Positions 1-6,546 of a stretch of 9,040 nucleotides of DNA are shown one piece after another (within the stretch, counting starts at the first letter, position 1; each line of letters begins with the position of its first letter). This DNA comes from Candidatus Zixiibacteriota bacterium. GTDB lineage: Bacteria; Zixibacteria; MSB-5A5; JAUVRN01. The stretch covers positions 1 through 9,040 of the forward strand of contig JAUVRN010000055.1 in assembly GCA_030597645.1 (NCBI GenBank). Direction: 5' to 3'. The notes under the pieces were generated by a model. It worked only from the letters and a program-made list of their open reading frames with translations, made no database searches and had not been told where the DNA came from. Position numbers and translations under genes: made by a program.

Positions 1-158
1 AATCGCGGAGCCTGCACTTTGGATTCGGCTCTTCATCTCGCCGTTTAGAATGGAGGATAGTCCTTCTCGAGTAAAGCCTTATGAGGATCGTACCGGACAG
101 ACCGTAAATGTAGCCGCCCAGGAGTGTGAGACAACCCGTTATCGGGTTCGAAGCCGGT
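1..158. other. Left-edge non-coding or gene-end region
   Basis: No gene can be supported here. Plus-strand reading frames entering from the left end in stops at 46-48 (TAG) and 72-74 (TAA), so the last few codons of a rightward gene could lie in the first 50-75 bases. The fragments are too short to recognise. On the minus strand an ATG at 36-34 would open a leftward frame beginning MKSRIQSAGSAI, but it has no convincing ribosome binding site. The third plus frame stays open into the kinase gene and reads as an arginine/serine/proline-rich shadow, so I do not call it. The only structure seen is the hairpin at 133-148. Confidence 0.4.
133..148 (-). terminator. Possible hairpin terminator of the kinase gene
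   Basis: AACCCG (133-138) and CGGGTT (143-148) form a perfect 6-bp stem with a four-base loop. The hairpin begins ten bases after the kinase stop codon on the minus strand. The position is right for transcription termination, but no T-run follows on either strand. A standard intrinsic terminator is therefore not shown; it could equally be a 3'-end stabilising stem or chance. Confidence 0.25.
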
Positions 159-3125
159 TCAGGAAGAGGCGCTCAGGCGCTCCAGTCGTGCCCGGGCGTC
201 TGCAACCTTGGCCAGGCCGGGGTCCGCATCTCTCCAGATCCCCAGGAACGTCTCGTACTGTTCGATGGCTTTGTCTGCCCAGCCGGAGCTCTCGTAGGCC
301 AGACCGAGGGAGTAGTGTACGGTGACCTGCTCGATGGTTGCGTATGCACGGGATTCATCGAACCTGCGTGACACGGAGGCCAGCGTGTCCACGGCGTGAC
401 TCAGACGCCCCGCTCGAAGATAGGAACGGCCAAGGTAAAAGCGGTTGAAGAAATTACTTGAGAGACGGACGGCCTCTTCGCGATGGTCAGTGGCCGCAGC
501 ATAGTCTCCGCCTGCTTCGGCCAGGGCTGCCAGACCTGCTTGATACGCGTCCGACTTATCAGGGGTTTCGCCGCCTTTCGTGACCAGCTGCTCAATCCGT
601 TCCAGCTCGTGATGTGCCTGAGCGGTGTCACCCGTAGAGGCGAGTAACACGAGGCTCAAATAGTGCATCCACTGATGTCCGATCAGATCGTCATCTTTCA
701 GTATGTTCGGTGCCTCCCGCGCCAGAGCCACCGCCGTCGCCGTGTCGCCCCGTTCGGCCTGGATCAGGGTCTTGGCCCAGAGAAAATCGTCGAGATAGCG
801 ATCGAGGCCTTCAAGCTCGTTGGCGGCAATGCCCTGATCCAGTGTTTTCAAGGCCTCACGGAACTTGCCCTGGTAGGTCCAAATGACGGCCAGCAGGAAG
901 CGGGCATCACTGCGAATCAGGCCCATGGAGTGGTTAAGTAATGGCTGTATCTGTTGCCTGGCAGAATCGTAATCCTGCTCGACCACCATCATCCAGGCCA
1001 GCTTGATCTGTGACGGAAAGAAATCCGGATCCATTTCCAGAACCTGAGCGTAGAGTCTGCGGGCTTCTGAGGTCATGCCCTGGAATGCGTAGAGATCGGC
1101 TCGAGAGTCGTAGGGATTGGGCTCGTTCGGTGCGAGTTCGATGTACTTGTTGATGGCCCAGATCGCCTGATCGAACTTGCCCAGGTCATGGTAACGGTAC
1201 GCAAGCTGATTGTAGCTTTCCTTGTGCATGGGATCGAGCTCCAGCACGCGTTCGAGACACGCGGCGGCAGAGTCGAGTTGGTCGAGATTGCGAAATGCGA
1301 AGGCACGGGCAAAGCAGCCTTCGACGTCGGCCGGGTACTTCGATACGTGATCCGTGAGAATACGCAGCGCCATCTCCGGATCGCGCTCGTTGATGCTCGC
1401 GTCAAACGCCTTGATCAGGTTTTGTTCACGTGGGCTCGCCCGGTCGATGTGATCCATGGCCTTGCCCGAGAGCTCCTGGGCCAGTGGTCGGTCGTTCGTA
1501 TTCACCATGGTCGCCCAGCTGTAATAGGCCATGGCAAACGTGGAGTCCAACTCGATCGCTCTCCCGTAACTCTTCGCAGCCTGTTCATGTCGATACTGGT
1601 AATGGAGCTTCACGCCGTCGAGGAAATGCCGGTACGCCTCGGGTGACGTGGCCATGTTTTCGGCCAGGGAGAGGACGGTGGTGGCCGTCTCGCCTGCAGG
1701 AAGCTCGAGATCCGCTCTGACCTCGGTCGTAAGTTCGTCGATCAGGGCAAAGATGCTGGAACCCTCTTCGCCGTCCACCCGCTGCGATGCCACCGCACTG
1801 CCGCTGGTCACGTCCACGATCTGGGCTGTAACGACGAGGCTGGGCGATGTCTGCAGGATGCTTCCCTGCAGCATCCACCGGGCCTGTGCCAGCCGAGCCA
1901 CTTCGCTGGCGGTCTGACGATCGATCTGGGTTTCTCCCTCGTGGCCGAGCTGTTTCAGCAGATCGTACAGCCGCTGGTTGGAGACGACGTCAAGGTGACT
2001 CAATTCGGACAGGTTGGTGATCAGGAGATTGGCTGCGATCTCGCCCAGGCGCTGAGTGTCGTCTGAATCTGCGATGTTGTCGAAGTACATGATCGCCAGG
2101 CGATTCTCAACGGCCACCGCTTCCTGGGTGGGCTGAATCGATATGTTCCACGGTTTGAAAACCAGTGCCAGGATCAACAACACGACCGCAATCCCGCCGC
2201 TTACCAGCAGGTTCCTCGACGGTCGGGACGGAGCAGACTGGGCGGTAGTCGTAACCCCGGTCACCGTGGCCGAGGATCCTGCCATGGCCCTTCTCAACTG
2301 CTTGAGATCGGTGACCAGGTCCGCCGTGGACTGGTAGCGGTTGTTCGGGTCTTTCTCCAGGCACTTGGTCAGAATGCGCTGCAGCTCGTCCGGGGCATCA
2401 CTCTTGAAGCGGGCTACCGGATCGGGGTTCTCATTGGCGATCGCATAGAGTACTGCGGCCTTGTGCTCACCGCGAAATGCAGCCTGACCGGCGATCAGTT
2501 CGTACAGAATCGCACCGAGCGAAAATATGTCGGATCGCGCATCTACATCGGAGCCCTGAGTCTGTTCCGGCGACATGTAGGCGATGGTTCCGACCGTGGA
2601 GCCCGTTTCTGTCAGCCGCGTCGCCCCCTCGATCTTGGCCACTCCGAAGTCGAGGATCTTGGCCTTGCCGTCCCTGTCCACGATGATATTGCCGGGCTTG
2701 AGATCGCGGTGCACGATACCGGCCTCGTGTGCCTTTTGAAGCCCCTGGGCCACTCCGATACCGATGCCCAGCAGGTCACGAAGCGATGGGTTCTTCTGCT
2801 GGATGTAGTCGGATACAATGAGACCGTCGATGTACTCCATGGCGATGAAGTCGCGGCCCTCGTGTTCCTCTACTGCGTAGATCGTGACGATGTTTGCGTG
2901 GCTGAGCTTGGACACGGCCCTGGCCTCACGCAGTAGACGCAGGCGGGCCTCCTCATCGCGGTGCAGCGATTCGGGAAGGAACTTCAGCGCGACCCGGCGG
3001 TCCAGTTTGGTGTCCGTGGCGAGATACACTTCGCCCATCCCGCCCTCACCGATTTTGGACTCGATCTGGTAATGAAGCATGGTGCGATCTGGCACGGCGT
3101 AAAGGTAGAGCGGCAGATCGTGCAC
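159..3125 (-). CDS. Transmembrane Hanks-type serine/threonine protein kinase with FlgO/TolB-like domain and TPR repeats
   Basis: The protein transfers phosphate from ATP to Ser/Thr residues of unknown targets and is built like a receptor. With the GTG start at 3125 (988 aa), the kinase domain spans about residues 18-278. It has the glycine loop GEGGMGEV (26-33), Lys48 in VALK, Glu67 of helix C, HRDLKPGN (139-146), DFG (159-161) and SPE (185-187), so all catalytic residues are intact and it is an RD kinase. A Thr/Ser/Pro-rich linker (about 283-304) leads to one membrane span (about 306-323). Arginines at 301 and 304 lie on the cytoplasmic side, which puts the kinase inside. Residues about 341-452 resemble the FlgO/TolB-N-like domain often found in such kinases. 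From about 495 to 965 there are at least seven TPR-like helical pairs, for example 634-667, 668-701, 739-770 and 934-965. The start is uncertain: GTG 3125 has a weak GGAA-type site seven bases upstream, while ATG 3080 (973 aa) gives the family-typical beginning MLHYQIESKIGEGGMG but has no clear site. The gene follows the methyltransferase after 85 bases on the same strand. The kinase assignment is secure; targets and ligand are unknown. Confidence 0.95.
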   Translation of the reverse strand: MHDLPLYLYAVPDRTMLHYQIESKIGEGGMGEVYLATDTKLDRRVALKFLPESLHRDEEARLRLLREARAVSKLSHANIVTIYAVEEHEGRDFIAMEYIDGLIVSDYIQQKNPSLRDLLGIGIGVAQGLQKAHEAGIVHRDLKPGNIIVDRDGKAKILDFGVAKIEGATRLTETGSTVGTIAYMSPEQTQGSDVDARSDIFSLGAILYELIAGQAAFRGEHKAAVLYAIANENPDPVARFKSDAPDELQRILTKCLEKDPNNRYQSTADLVTDLKQLRRAMAGSSATVTGVTTTAQSAPSRPSRNLLVSGGIAVVLLILALVFKPWNISIQPTQEAVAVENRLAIMYFDNIADSDDTQRLGEIAANLLITNLSELSHLDVVSNQRLYDLLKQLGHEGETQIDRQTASEVARLAQARWMLQGSILQTSPSLVVTAQIVDVTSGSAVASQRVDGEEGSSIFALIDELTTEVRADLELPAGETATTVLSLAENMATSPEAYRHFLDGVKLHYQYRHEQAAKSYGRAIELDSTFAMAYYSWATMVNTNDRPLAQELSGKAMDHIDRASPREQNLIKAFDASINERDPEMALRILTDHVSKYPADVEGCFARAFAFRNLDQLDSAAACLERVLELDPMHKESYNQLAYRYHDLGKFDQAIWAINKYIELAPNEPNPYDSRADLYAFQGMTSEARRLYAQVLEMDPDFFPSQIKLAWMMVVEQDYDSARQQIQPLLNHSMGLIRSDARFLLAVIWTYQGKFREALKTLDQGIAANELEGLDRYLDDFLWAKTLIQAERGDTATAVALAREAPNILKDDDLIGHQWMHYLSLVLLASTGDTAQAHHELERIEQLVTKGGETPDKSDAYQAGLAALAEAGGDYAAATDHREEAVRLSSNFFNRFYLGRSYLRAGRLSHAVDTLASVSRRFDESRAYATIEQVTVHYSLGLAYESSGWADKAIEQYETFLGIWRDADPGLAKVADARARLERLSASS

Positions 3126-3210
3126 ACAACTGCTTTTCCGATCCGCCGCTCATTCCATTACAACAGTTGAGAAACCAGTCAAGTTCCCAGTATTGTAATC
3201 GCGACCGATT
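3126..3210 (-). promoter_or_regulatory. Gap between methyltransferase and kinase with weak promoter and inverted repeat
   Basis: The 85-base gap could hold the kinase promoter. On the minus strand TTGACT (3182-3177) matches five of six bases of the sigma-70 -35 box. TGTAAT (3162-3157) matches five of six of the -10 box, but the spacer is only 14 bases, shorter than the usual 16-18. A 7-bp inverted repeat, ATTACAA (3157-3163) and TTGTAAT (3193-3199), has one arm on the -10 candidate and the other upstream of the -35 candidate, so an operator is conceivable. No terminator for the methyltransferase is visible, so read-through from that gene is also possible. Confidence 0.25.
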
Positions 3211-4026
3211 CTATTCCCGGTGCGCCCTGATCGAATAGAGTAGAGGCGGCTGCCCCATCTGCTCGGGTGGCCGCCAGTCCCATTCGCCGTGTTTCTTCAA
3301 GAAGGGAAATTGCTGATAGGTGGAGTGAGGGTGCTCGTGCACGAACTCCAGCGTCAATCCGGTATCGATCAACGACGTGATCACTTCACTGATCGGGTGA
3401 GCCCATTCAAACGACGGTAGATTAACCTGTGCCTCCGTGTCGGCGTATGAGCCCTCATTGGGATATTCCGTGGGCTGCGTGTTGTGGAAGTACGGCTCGG
3501 TCATCCTCCAGTTGCTCGTACCATCCTCATTGTCAAACATGTTGGCAAACGGATGAAACTCGACCATGTAGAACGTGCCGCCGGGCTTAAGGAAATGGGC
3601 GATCGTCTCTGCCCACTTCTCCAGGTCCGGTAACCAGCAAAGCACACCGTATGACGTGAAGACCACGTCGACTGTCTCGTCGAGCATGCCCGGCAGGCTG
3701 TACACGTCGCTACACAGGAATCGGGCGTCCAGTCCGGCACGTTCGTTCAATGATCGAGCCAGGCGAATCGCCTTCTCGGAAAAGTCGACCCCAACTACCC
3801 TCACACCTTCCCGGGCCCAGGATAACGTGTCGAGTCCGAAGTGGCACTGGAGGTGCAGCATGGTCCTGTCTCGCAGGTCGCCCAGTTCACGCTTCTCGAT
3901 CGGCTTGAGCCGTGACCGTCCTGCCAGAAAGCCCTCGACATCATAAAACTCGGACTTCTCGTGTACGTCCGTCCACGCGTCCCAGAGTGTCCGATTCCCA
4001 TCCATGGAGCGTTGTTGATCTTCCAT
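3211..4026 (-). CDS. Class I SAM-dependent methyltransferase
   Basis: This is a predicted soluble cytoplasmic enzyme of 271 residues that moves a methyl group from S-adenosylmethionine to an unidentified acceptor. The Rossmann-type core is visible in order: motif I HLQCHFGLDT (58-67), the acidic strand end VGVDFS with Asp81 that should hold the ribose of SAM, CSDVYSLP (105-112) with Asp107 near the adenine, the strand DVVFTSYGVLCWL (120-132), and LKPGG (146-150). The C-terminal third is rich in aromatic residues and proline (for example EWDWRPPEQ, 248-256) and may shape the substrate pocket. Motif I departs from the common DxGxGxG pattern; I recall the HLQCHFG form from a group of uncharacterised bacterial methyltransferases. 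The ATG at 4026 is chosen because GAGG lies five bases upstream at 4035-4032. A longer in-frame form from 4116 adds 30 residues that look non-conserved. There is no signal peptide or membrane segment. It may be co-transcribed with the kinase. The fold is secure, the substrate unknown. Confidence 0.9.
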   Translation of the reverse strand: MEDQQRSMDGNRTLWDAWTDVHEKSEFYDVEGFLAGRSRLKPIEKRELGDLRDRTMLHLQCHFGLDTLSWAREGVRVVGVDFSEKAIRLARSLNERAGLDARFLCSDVYSLPGMLDETVDVVFTSYGVLCWLPDLEKWAETIAHFLKPGGTFYMVEFHPFANMFDNEDGTSNWRMTEPYFHNTQPTEYPNEGSYADTEAQVNLPSFEWAHPISEVITSLIDTGLTLEFVHEHPHSTYQQFPFLKKHGEWDWRPPEQMGQPPLLYSIRAHRE

Positions 4027-4177
4027 CTGTACCTCGTTGCCGTGGAGCCAGAATTTCTTGACTGATCTGATGTAAGGACTAGCTTGATCATAAGAAGAGG
4101 CCGCCCTTCTGAGCATCTCTTTTCGGGACCGGTCGATTTTGCCGACGTTGGACGTGCATCCACAACTGGGGGCAGAA
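4027..4177. promoter_or_regulatory. Divergent promoter region between methyltransferase and C25 peptidase
   Basis: The 151 bases separate two genes read outward, so both promoters should lie here. Toward the methyltransferase (minus strand), TATGAT at 4092-4087 matches five of six bases of the -10 box. It is preceded at 17 bases by only a poor -35 (TGCTCA) and would give a leader of roughly 55 bases. Toward the peptidase (plus strand), TTGACT at 4058-4063 is a good -35 candidate, but the matching -10 at 16 bases (TAGCTT, 4080-4085) is weak. If the organism uses FCB-type sigma recognition, these sigma-70 comparisons may mislead. No strong operator or riboswitch is evident. Confidence 0.3.
4032..4035 (-). 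promoter_or_regulatory. Ribosome binding site that decides the methyltransferase start
   Basis: On the minus strand GAGG lies five bases before the ATG at 4026. The alternative upstream start of the same frame (4116) and the nearby downstream ATG (codon 8) lack comparable sites, so this favours the 271-residue protein. Confidence 0.55.
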
Positions 4178-6490
4178 ATGATGCATCGCTATTACCGGGC
4201 GCTCACCATGCTGAGCGCCATCGTGCTGGTCAGTGGAATCATTCTCCCCAATTACAGTGCCCATGCTGAAGAGCTGACGGTCAGGCTCGAAGCGGAGGCG
4301 TACGAGATCATCGATGCCGGCGACGGGCAGCAGCGAGTTGTGATGGCCGATTTCGGCCAGCTGCTGGCATCCGGCAAACCGGCACTGCCGCAGCTGGTGT
4401 GCTGCGTAGCGCTGCCGCCGGGCGCGCGGGTGACATCCGTGGATATACGGCCATCAGCCGGGCAGGAACTCGGCGGCACATACCATATCCAGCCAGCCGG
4501 AGCCGCCATCCCGTTGATCGACGACCCCGTTGGTGTTGGACGCAGCCTGGATGAATGGGAACGGAACTACCAGAGTTGCTACAGCGTGGATGATCCATAC
4601 CCGCAGGCGGTTGGAGATTTCCTGGGGGAGGGCGCGCTGCGTAAGTACCGGTTTGTGCGGATTGCCTATCGTCCGCTCTCGTATCGGCCGGTCTCCGGCA
4701 CGCTCACCCTGACCCCTATTCTGGAAGTTACGATTCAGTACGACCGGCCCGCGCAGTTTCACGACGTGGAACTGCTTACCGACGATCGCGGCGCCGATCG
4801 AGCGGCTCAACTCCTGATGAACTACTCGCAGGCGGCACGCTGGTACGCATCGCCCGGCACGGCGGAAGCAGCAAGCCAGTCGTACAATTATGTCATCGTC
4901 ACTGACGAATCGCTCACGGATGCCGTGGAGCCACTGGCGCTGTGGAAGCGTCAGATCGGCTTTGGCGTACAGGTCGTGACCACGTCATGGATCAACGGTC
5001 AGTACCAGGGCTTCGACCTCGTAGAGAGGATCCGCAACTTCCTCATCGACAAGTATGCGGAGTGGGGTATCGAGTACGTATTGATGGCCGGCAACATTGA
5101 CCTGGTGCCCATGCGCCAGTGCTTTTCCGATTCGGCCAATCACGGCTATGATCAGTGGTTCTGTCCACCCACCGACTACTACTACGCCGATCTGACCGGC
5201 GACTGGGACTCGGATGGCGACGGGTACTATGGGGAATACGGACAGGATGCCGTGGACTTCACCGCGGAGGTATTCGTAGGACGTATCCCCTGGAGCGCGG
5301 CCGCGGAGATGCAGGCCATCTGCGAGAAGACCGTAGCTTACGAGCAGGACACGGGAGCCTGGAAGAGCAGTGCCCTGCTGCTCGGCAGTTTCGCGTGGCT
5401 GGAGAACCAGAATCACGACAGCCGTTACGTGGAAACCGACATGTCCAACCTGGTGGAACTGACGGGAACAGACATCTTCACCGGCTGGCCGCTGACACGC
5501 ATGTATGAGGATGCAGGCTTGGTCCCAACCACGATTCCCCATGACTTCCCCATCACGCAACAGGGCGTACTCAACGTGTGGGGCTCCGGTCAGTTCGGCA
5601 TCGTCAACTGGGGCGGTCACGGAGCGCCGTATGGGACGGCCCGCCTGGTCTGGGACTGGGATGACGGCGACGGTGTACCGGAGACGGGCAACGGCGAACT
5701 CTCCACTCCGTTCTTCATCGACCGCTGGAACCTGGCACCGCTCGACGACGACCATCCGTCGATCGTCTTTGCGACCTCGTGCAACAACGCCTATCCGGAA
5801 GAGGAAAGTCTCGCCCGGGCCCTGCTGCGTAACGGCGCCATCGGAACGGTAGCCGCCACGCGCGTCGCGTACTACACAGCCGGGTGGCAGACGGAACTGG
5901 ATGGGAAGTGTGGCACGATCAACTACTACTTCTTCGACAACCTGGTAGCGGACGGCGACGCCACGGGGCAGGCGCTGTACGATGCCAAGATATACTACTG
6001 GAACAACTTCTGGGACGATCACTACTGTCACCACCAGAACCTGTTCGACTTTTGCCTGTACGGGGACCCATCGCTGCAGCGCACGGGCATCGAGCTGGTC
6101 TGTACCGATGGTGACGGCGACGGATTCGGTGATCCCGGGCATCCGGAGAACATCTGCGCCGACGACAACTGCCCGAGCCTGGCCAATCCCCAGCAGGAGG
6201 ACACGGACGGGGATGGTTTTGGCGACGTGTGCGATCACTGTCCGATGTACGCCACGGAAACCAATACGGACTTAGTGCCGGGCGACGTGGATGAGGACAT
6301 GAACGTCACGTCCGCCGACGCGATCTACCTGGTGAATTGCGTGTTCAAGGGCGGGCCGTACCCCGAGCCGTTCTTCGAGTGCGGTGATGTGGATTGCAAC
6401 GGAACGATTACGTCCGCCGACATCATTGGCATGGTAGACTATGTGTTCAAGGGCGGTTCCGCGCCCTGCGACGTGTGTGCGACGCCCTGA
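4178..6490 (+). CDS. Secreted C25-family (gingipain-type) cysteine peptidase with thrombospondin type-3 and dockerin-like repeats
   Basis: This is a predicted secreted endopeptidase of 770 residues. A Sec signal peptide is clear: basic n-region MMHRYYR, hydrophobic stretch 8-23 and an AHA site cut after Ala30. Residues about 31-225 look like the C25 propeptide region. The catalytic domain (about 235-640) contains the Asp-rich segment TGDWDSDGDGYYGEYG (340-355), a probable calcium site typical of the family, and EVFVGRIPW (364-372). The catalytic pair is the His in NWGGHG (His481) and the Cys in FATSCNNA (Cys535). The tail holds two thrombospondin type-3-like calcium segments (644-652 and 675-686) and two dockerin-like EF-hand loops (Asp703/705/707/Thr711/Asp714 and Asp737/739/Asn741/Thr745/Asp748), each ending VFKGG. 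There are about 20 cysteines, so disulfides are likely after export. A TTG at 4139 would extend the frame, but the signal peptide places the start at ATG 4178 (or the adjacent ATG 4181). No LPXTG motif is visible, nor a tail I recognise as a type IX sorting domain. Its cleavage specificity cannot be read from sequence. Confidence 0.92.
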   Translation: MMHRYYRALTMLSAIVLVSGIILPNYSAHAEELTVRLEAEAYEIIDAGDGQQRVVMADFGQLLASGKPALPQLVCCVALPPGARVTSVDIRPSAGQELGGTYHIQPAGAAIPLIDDPVGVGRSLDEWERNYQSCYSVDDPYPQAVGDFLGEGALRKYRFVRIAYRPLSYRPVSGTLTLTPILEVTIQYDRPAQFHDVELLTDDRGADRAAQLLMNYSQAARWYASPGTAEAASQSYNYVIVTDESLTDAVEPLALWKRQIGFGVQVVTTSWINGQYQGFDLVERIRNFLIDKYAEWGIEYVLMAGNIDLVPMRQCFSDSANHGYDQWFCPPTDYYYADLTGDWDSDGDGYYGEYGQDAVDFTAEVFVGRIPWSAAAEMQAICEKTVAYEQDTGAWKSSALLLGSFAWLENQNHDSRYVETDMSNLVELTGTDIFTGWPLTRMYEDAGLVPTTIPHDFPITQQGVLNVWGSGQFGIVNWGGHGAPYGTARLVWDWDDGDGVPETGNGELSTPFFIDRWNLAPLDDDHPSIVFATSCNNAYPEEESLARALLRNGAIGTVAATRVAYYTAGWQTELDGKCGTINYYFFDNLVADGDATGQALYDAKIYYWNNFWDDHYCHHQNLFDFCLYGDPSLQRTGIELVCTDGDGDGFGDPGHPENICADDNCPSLANPQQEDTDGDGFGDVCDHCPMYATETNTDLVPGDVDEDMNVTSADAIYLVNCVFKGGPYPEPFFECGDVDCNGTITSADIIGMVDYVFKGGSAPCDVCATP
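6107..6244 (+). repeat. Thrombospondin type-3-like calcium-binding segments in the C25 peptidase
   Basis: Within the peptidase, residues 644-689 carry DGDGDGFGD and, about 31 residues later, DTDGDGFGDVCDHCP. They are separated by a stretch containing DDNCPSLANPQQ. The Asp spacing and the NCP..NPxQ signature are those of thrombospondin type-3 repeats, which bind calcium and often form rigid stalks on secreted proteins. The four cysteines at 660, 665, 685 and 688 probably pair in disulfides. Confidence 0.8.
6281..6457 (+). repeat. Two dockerin-like repeats at the C-terminus of the C25 peptidase
   Basis: Protein residues 702-726 and 736-760 are two copies of a 25-residue unit: GDVxxxxxxTSAD, then a hydrophobic helix, then VFKGG. 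The DNA repeats with an exact 102-base period. ACGTCCGCCGAC occurs at 6308-6319 and 6410-6421, and GTGTTCAAGGGCGG at 6341-6354 and 6443-6456. Both loops keep calcium ligands at positions 1, 3, 5, 9 and 12. This is the type I dockerin pattern. No cohesin partner is encoded in the window, so docking to a scaffold is only a possibility; calcium-dependent folding of the tail is an alternative. Confidence 0.8.
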
Positions 6491-6546
6491 GGGATCACTC
6501 CCAGTCGCAGCCGCCGAGACCGTGTCCTGAACCGATGGGTGATCCC
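6491..6546. repeat. Inverted repeat on the convergent gene junction
   Basis: GGGATCAC (6491-6498) is repeated in inverted form as GTGATCCC (6539-6546), with 40 bases between. Three further pairs (CCA 6501-6503 with TGG 6536-6538) extend the stem past a two-base bulge. The left arm starts immediately after the C25 stop codon and covers the metallopeptidase stop. The right arm lies in metallopeptidase codons near the C-terminus. It could act on transcripts from either side as a shared terminator or 3'-end stem. No T-run follows on either strand and the loop is long, so function is unproven. Confidence 0.25.

Noticed and set aside
130..165. GGGTTCGAAGCC resembling a tRNA T-arm
   Set aside because: The stem does not pair correctly around the GTTCGAA loop, and no acceptor stem, D-arm or anticodon arm can be built from the surrounding bases.
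50..371. Two plus-strand open frames at the left edge overlapping the kinase 3' end
   Set aside because: They overlap the kinase C-terminus antisense for most of their length. The products are Arg/Ser/Pro-rich or shapeless, and although GGAGGA occurs at 52-57, no start codon follows at a suitable distance.
1188..1646. 152-codon plus-strand open frame inside the kinase TPR region
   Set aside because: It is antisense to the TPR coding sequence and has no domain signature.
4027..4116. Longer methyltransferase form starting at 4116
   Set aside because: The extra 30 residues have no motif, and a GAGG site at proper distance supports ATG 4026.
4139..4177. TTG start for the C25 peptidase adding 13 residues
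   Set aside because: The added residues would sit in front of a well-formed signal peptide that begins at ATG 4178, and no ribosome binding site precedes the TTG.
4985..6238. 417-codon open frame on the minus strand inside the C25 peptidase gene
   Set aside because: It lies wholly antisense to a gene with secure catalytic motifs. Its translation is Val/Arg-rich with no recognisable motif, as expected of a shadow frame in GC-rich DNA.
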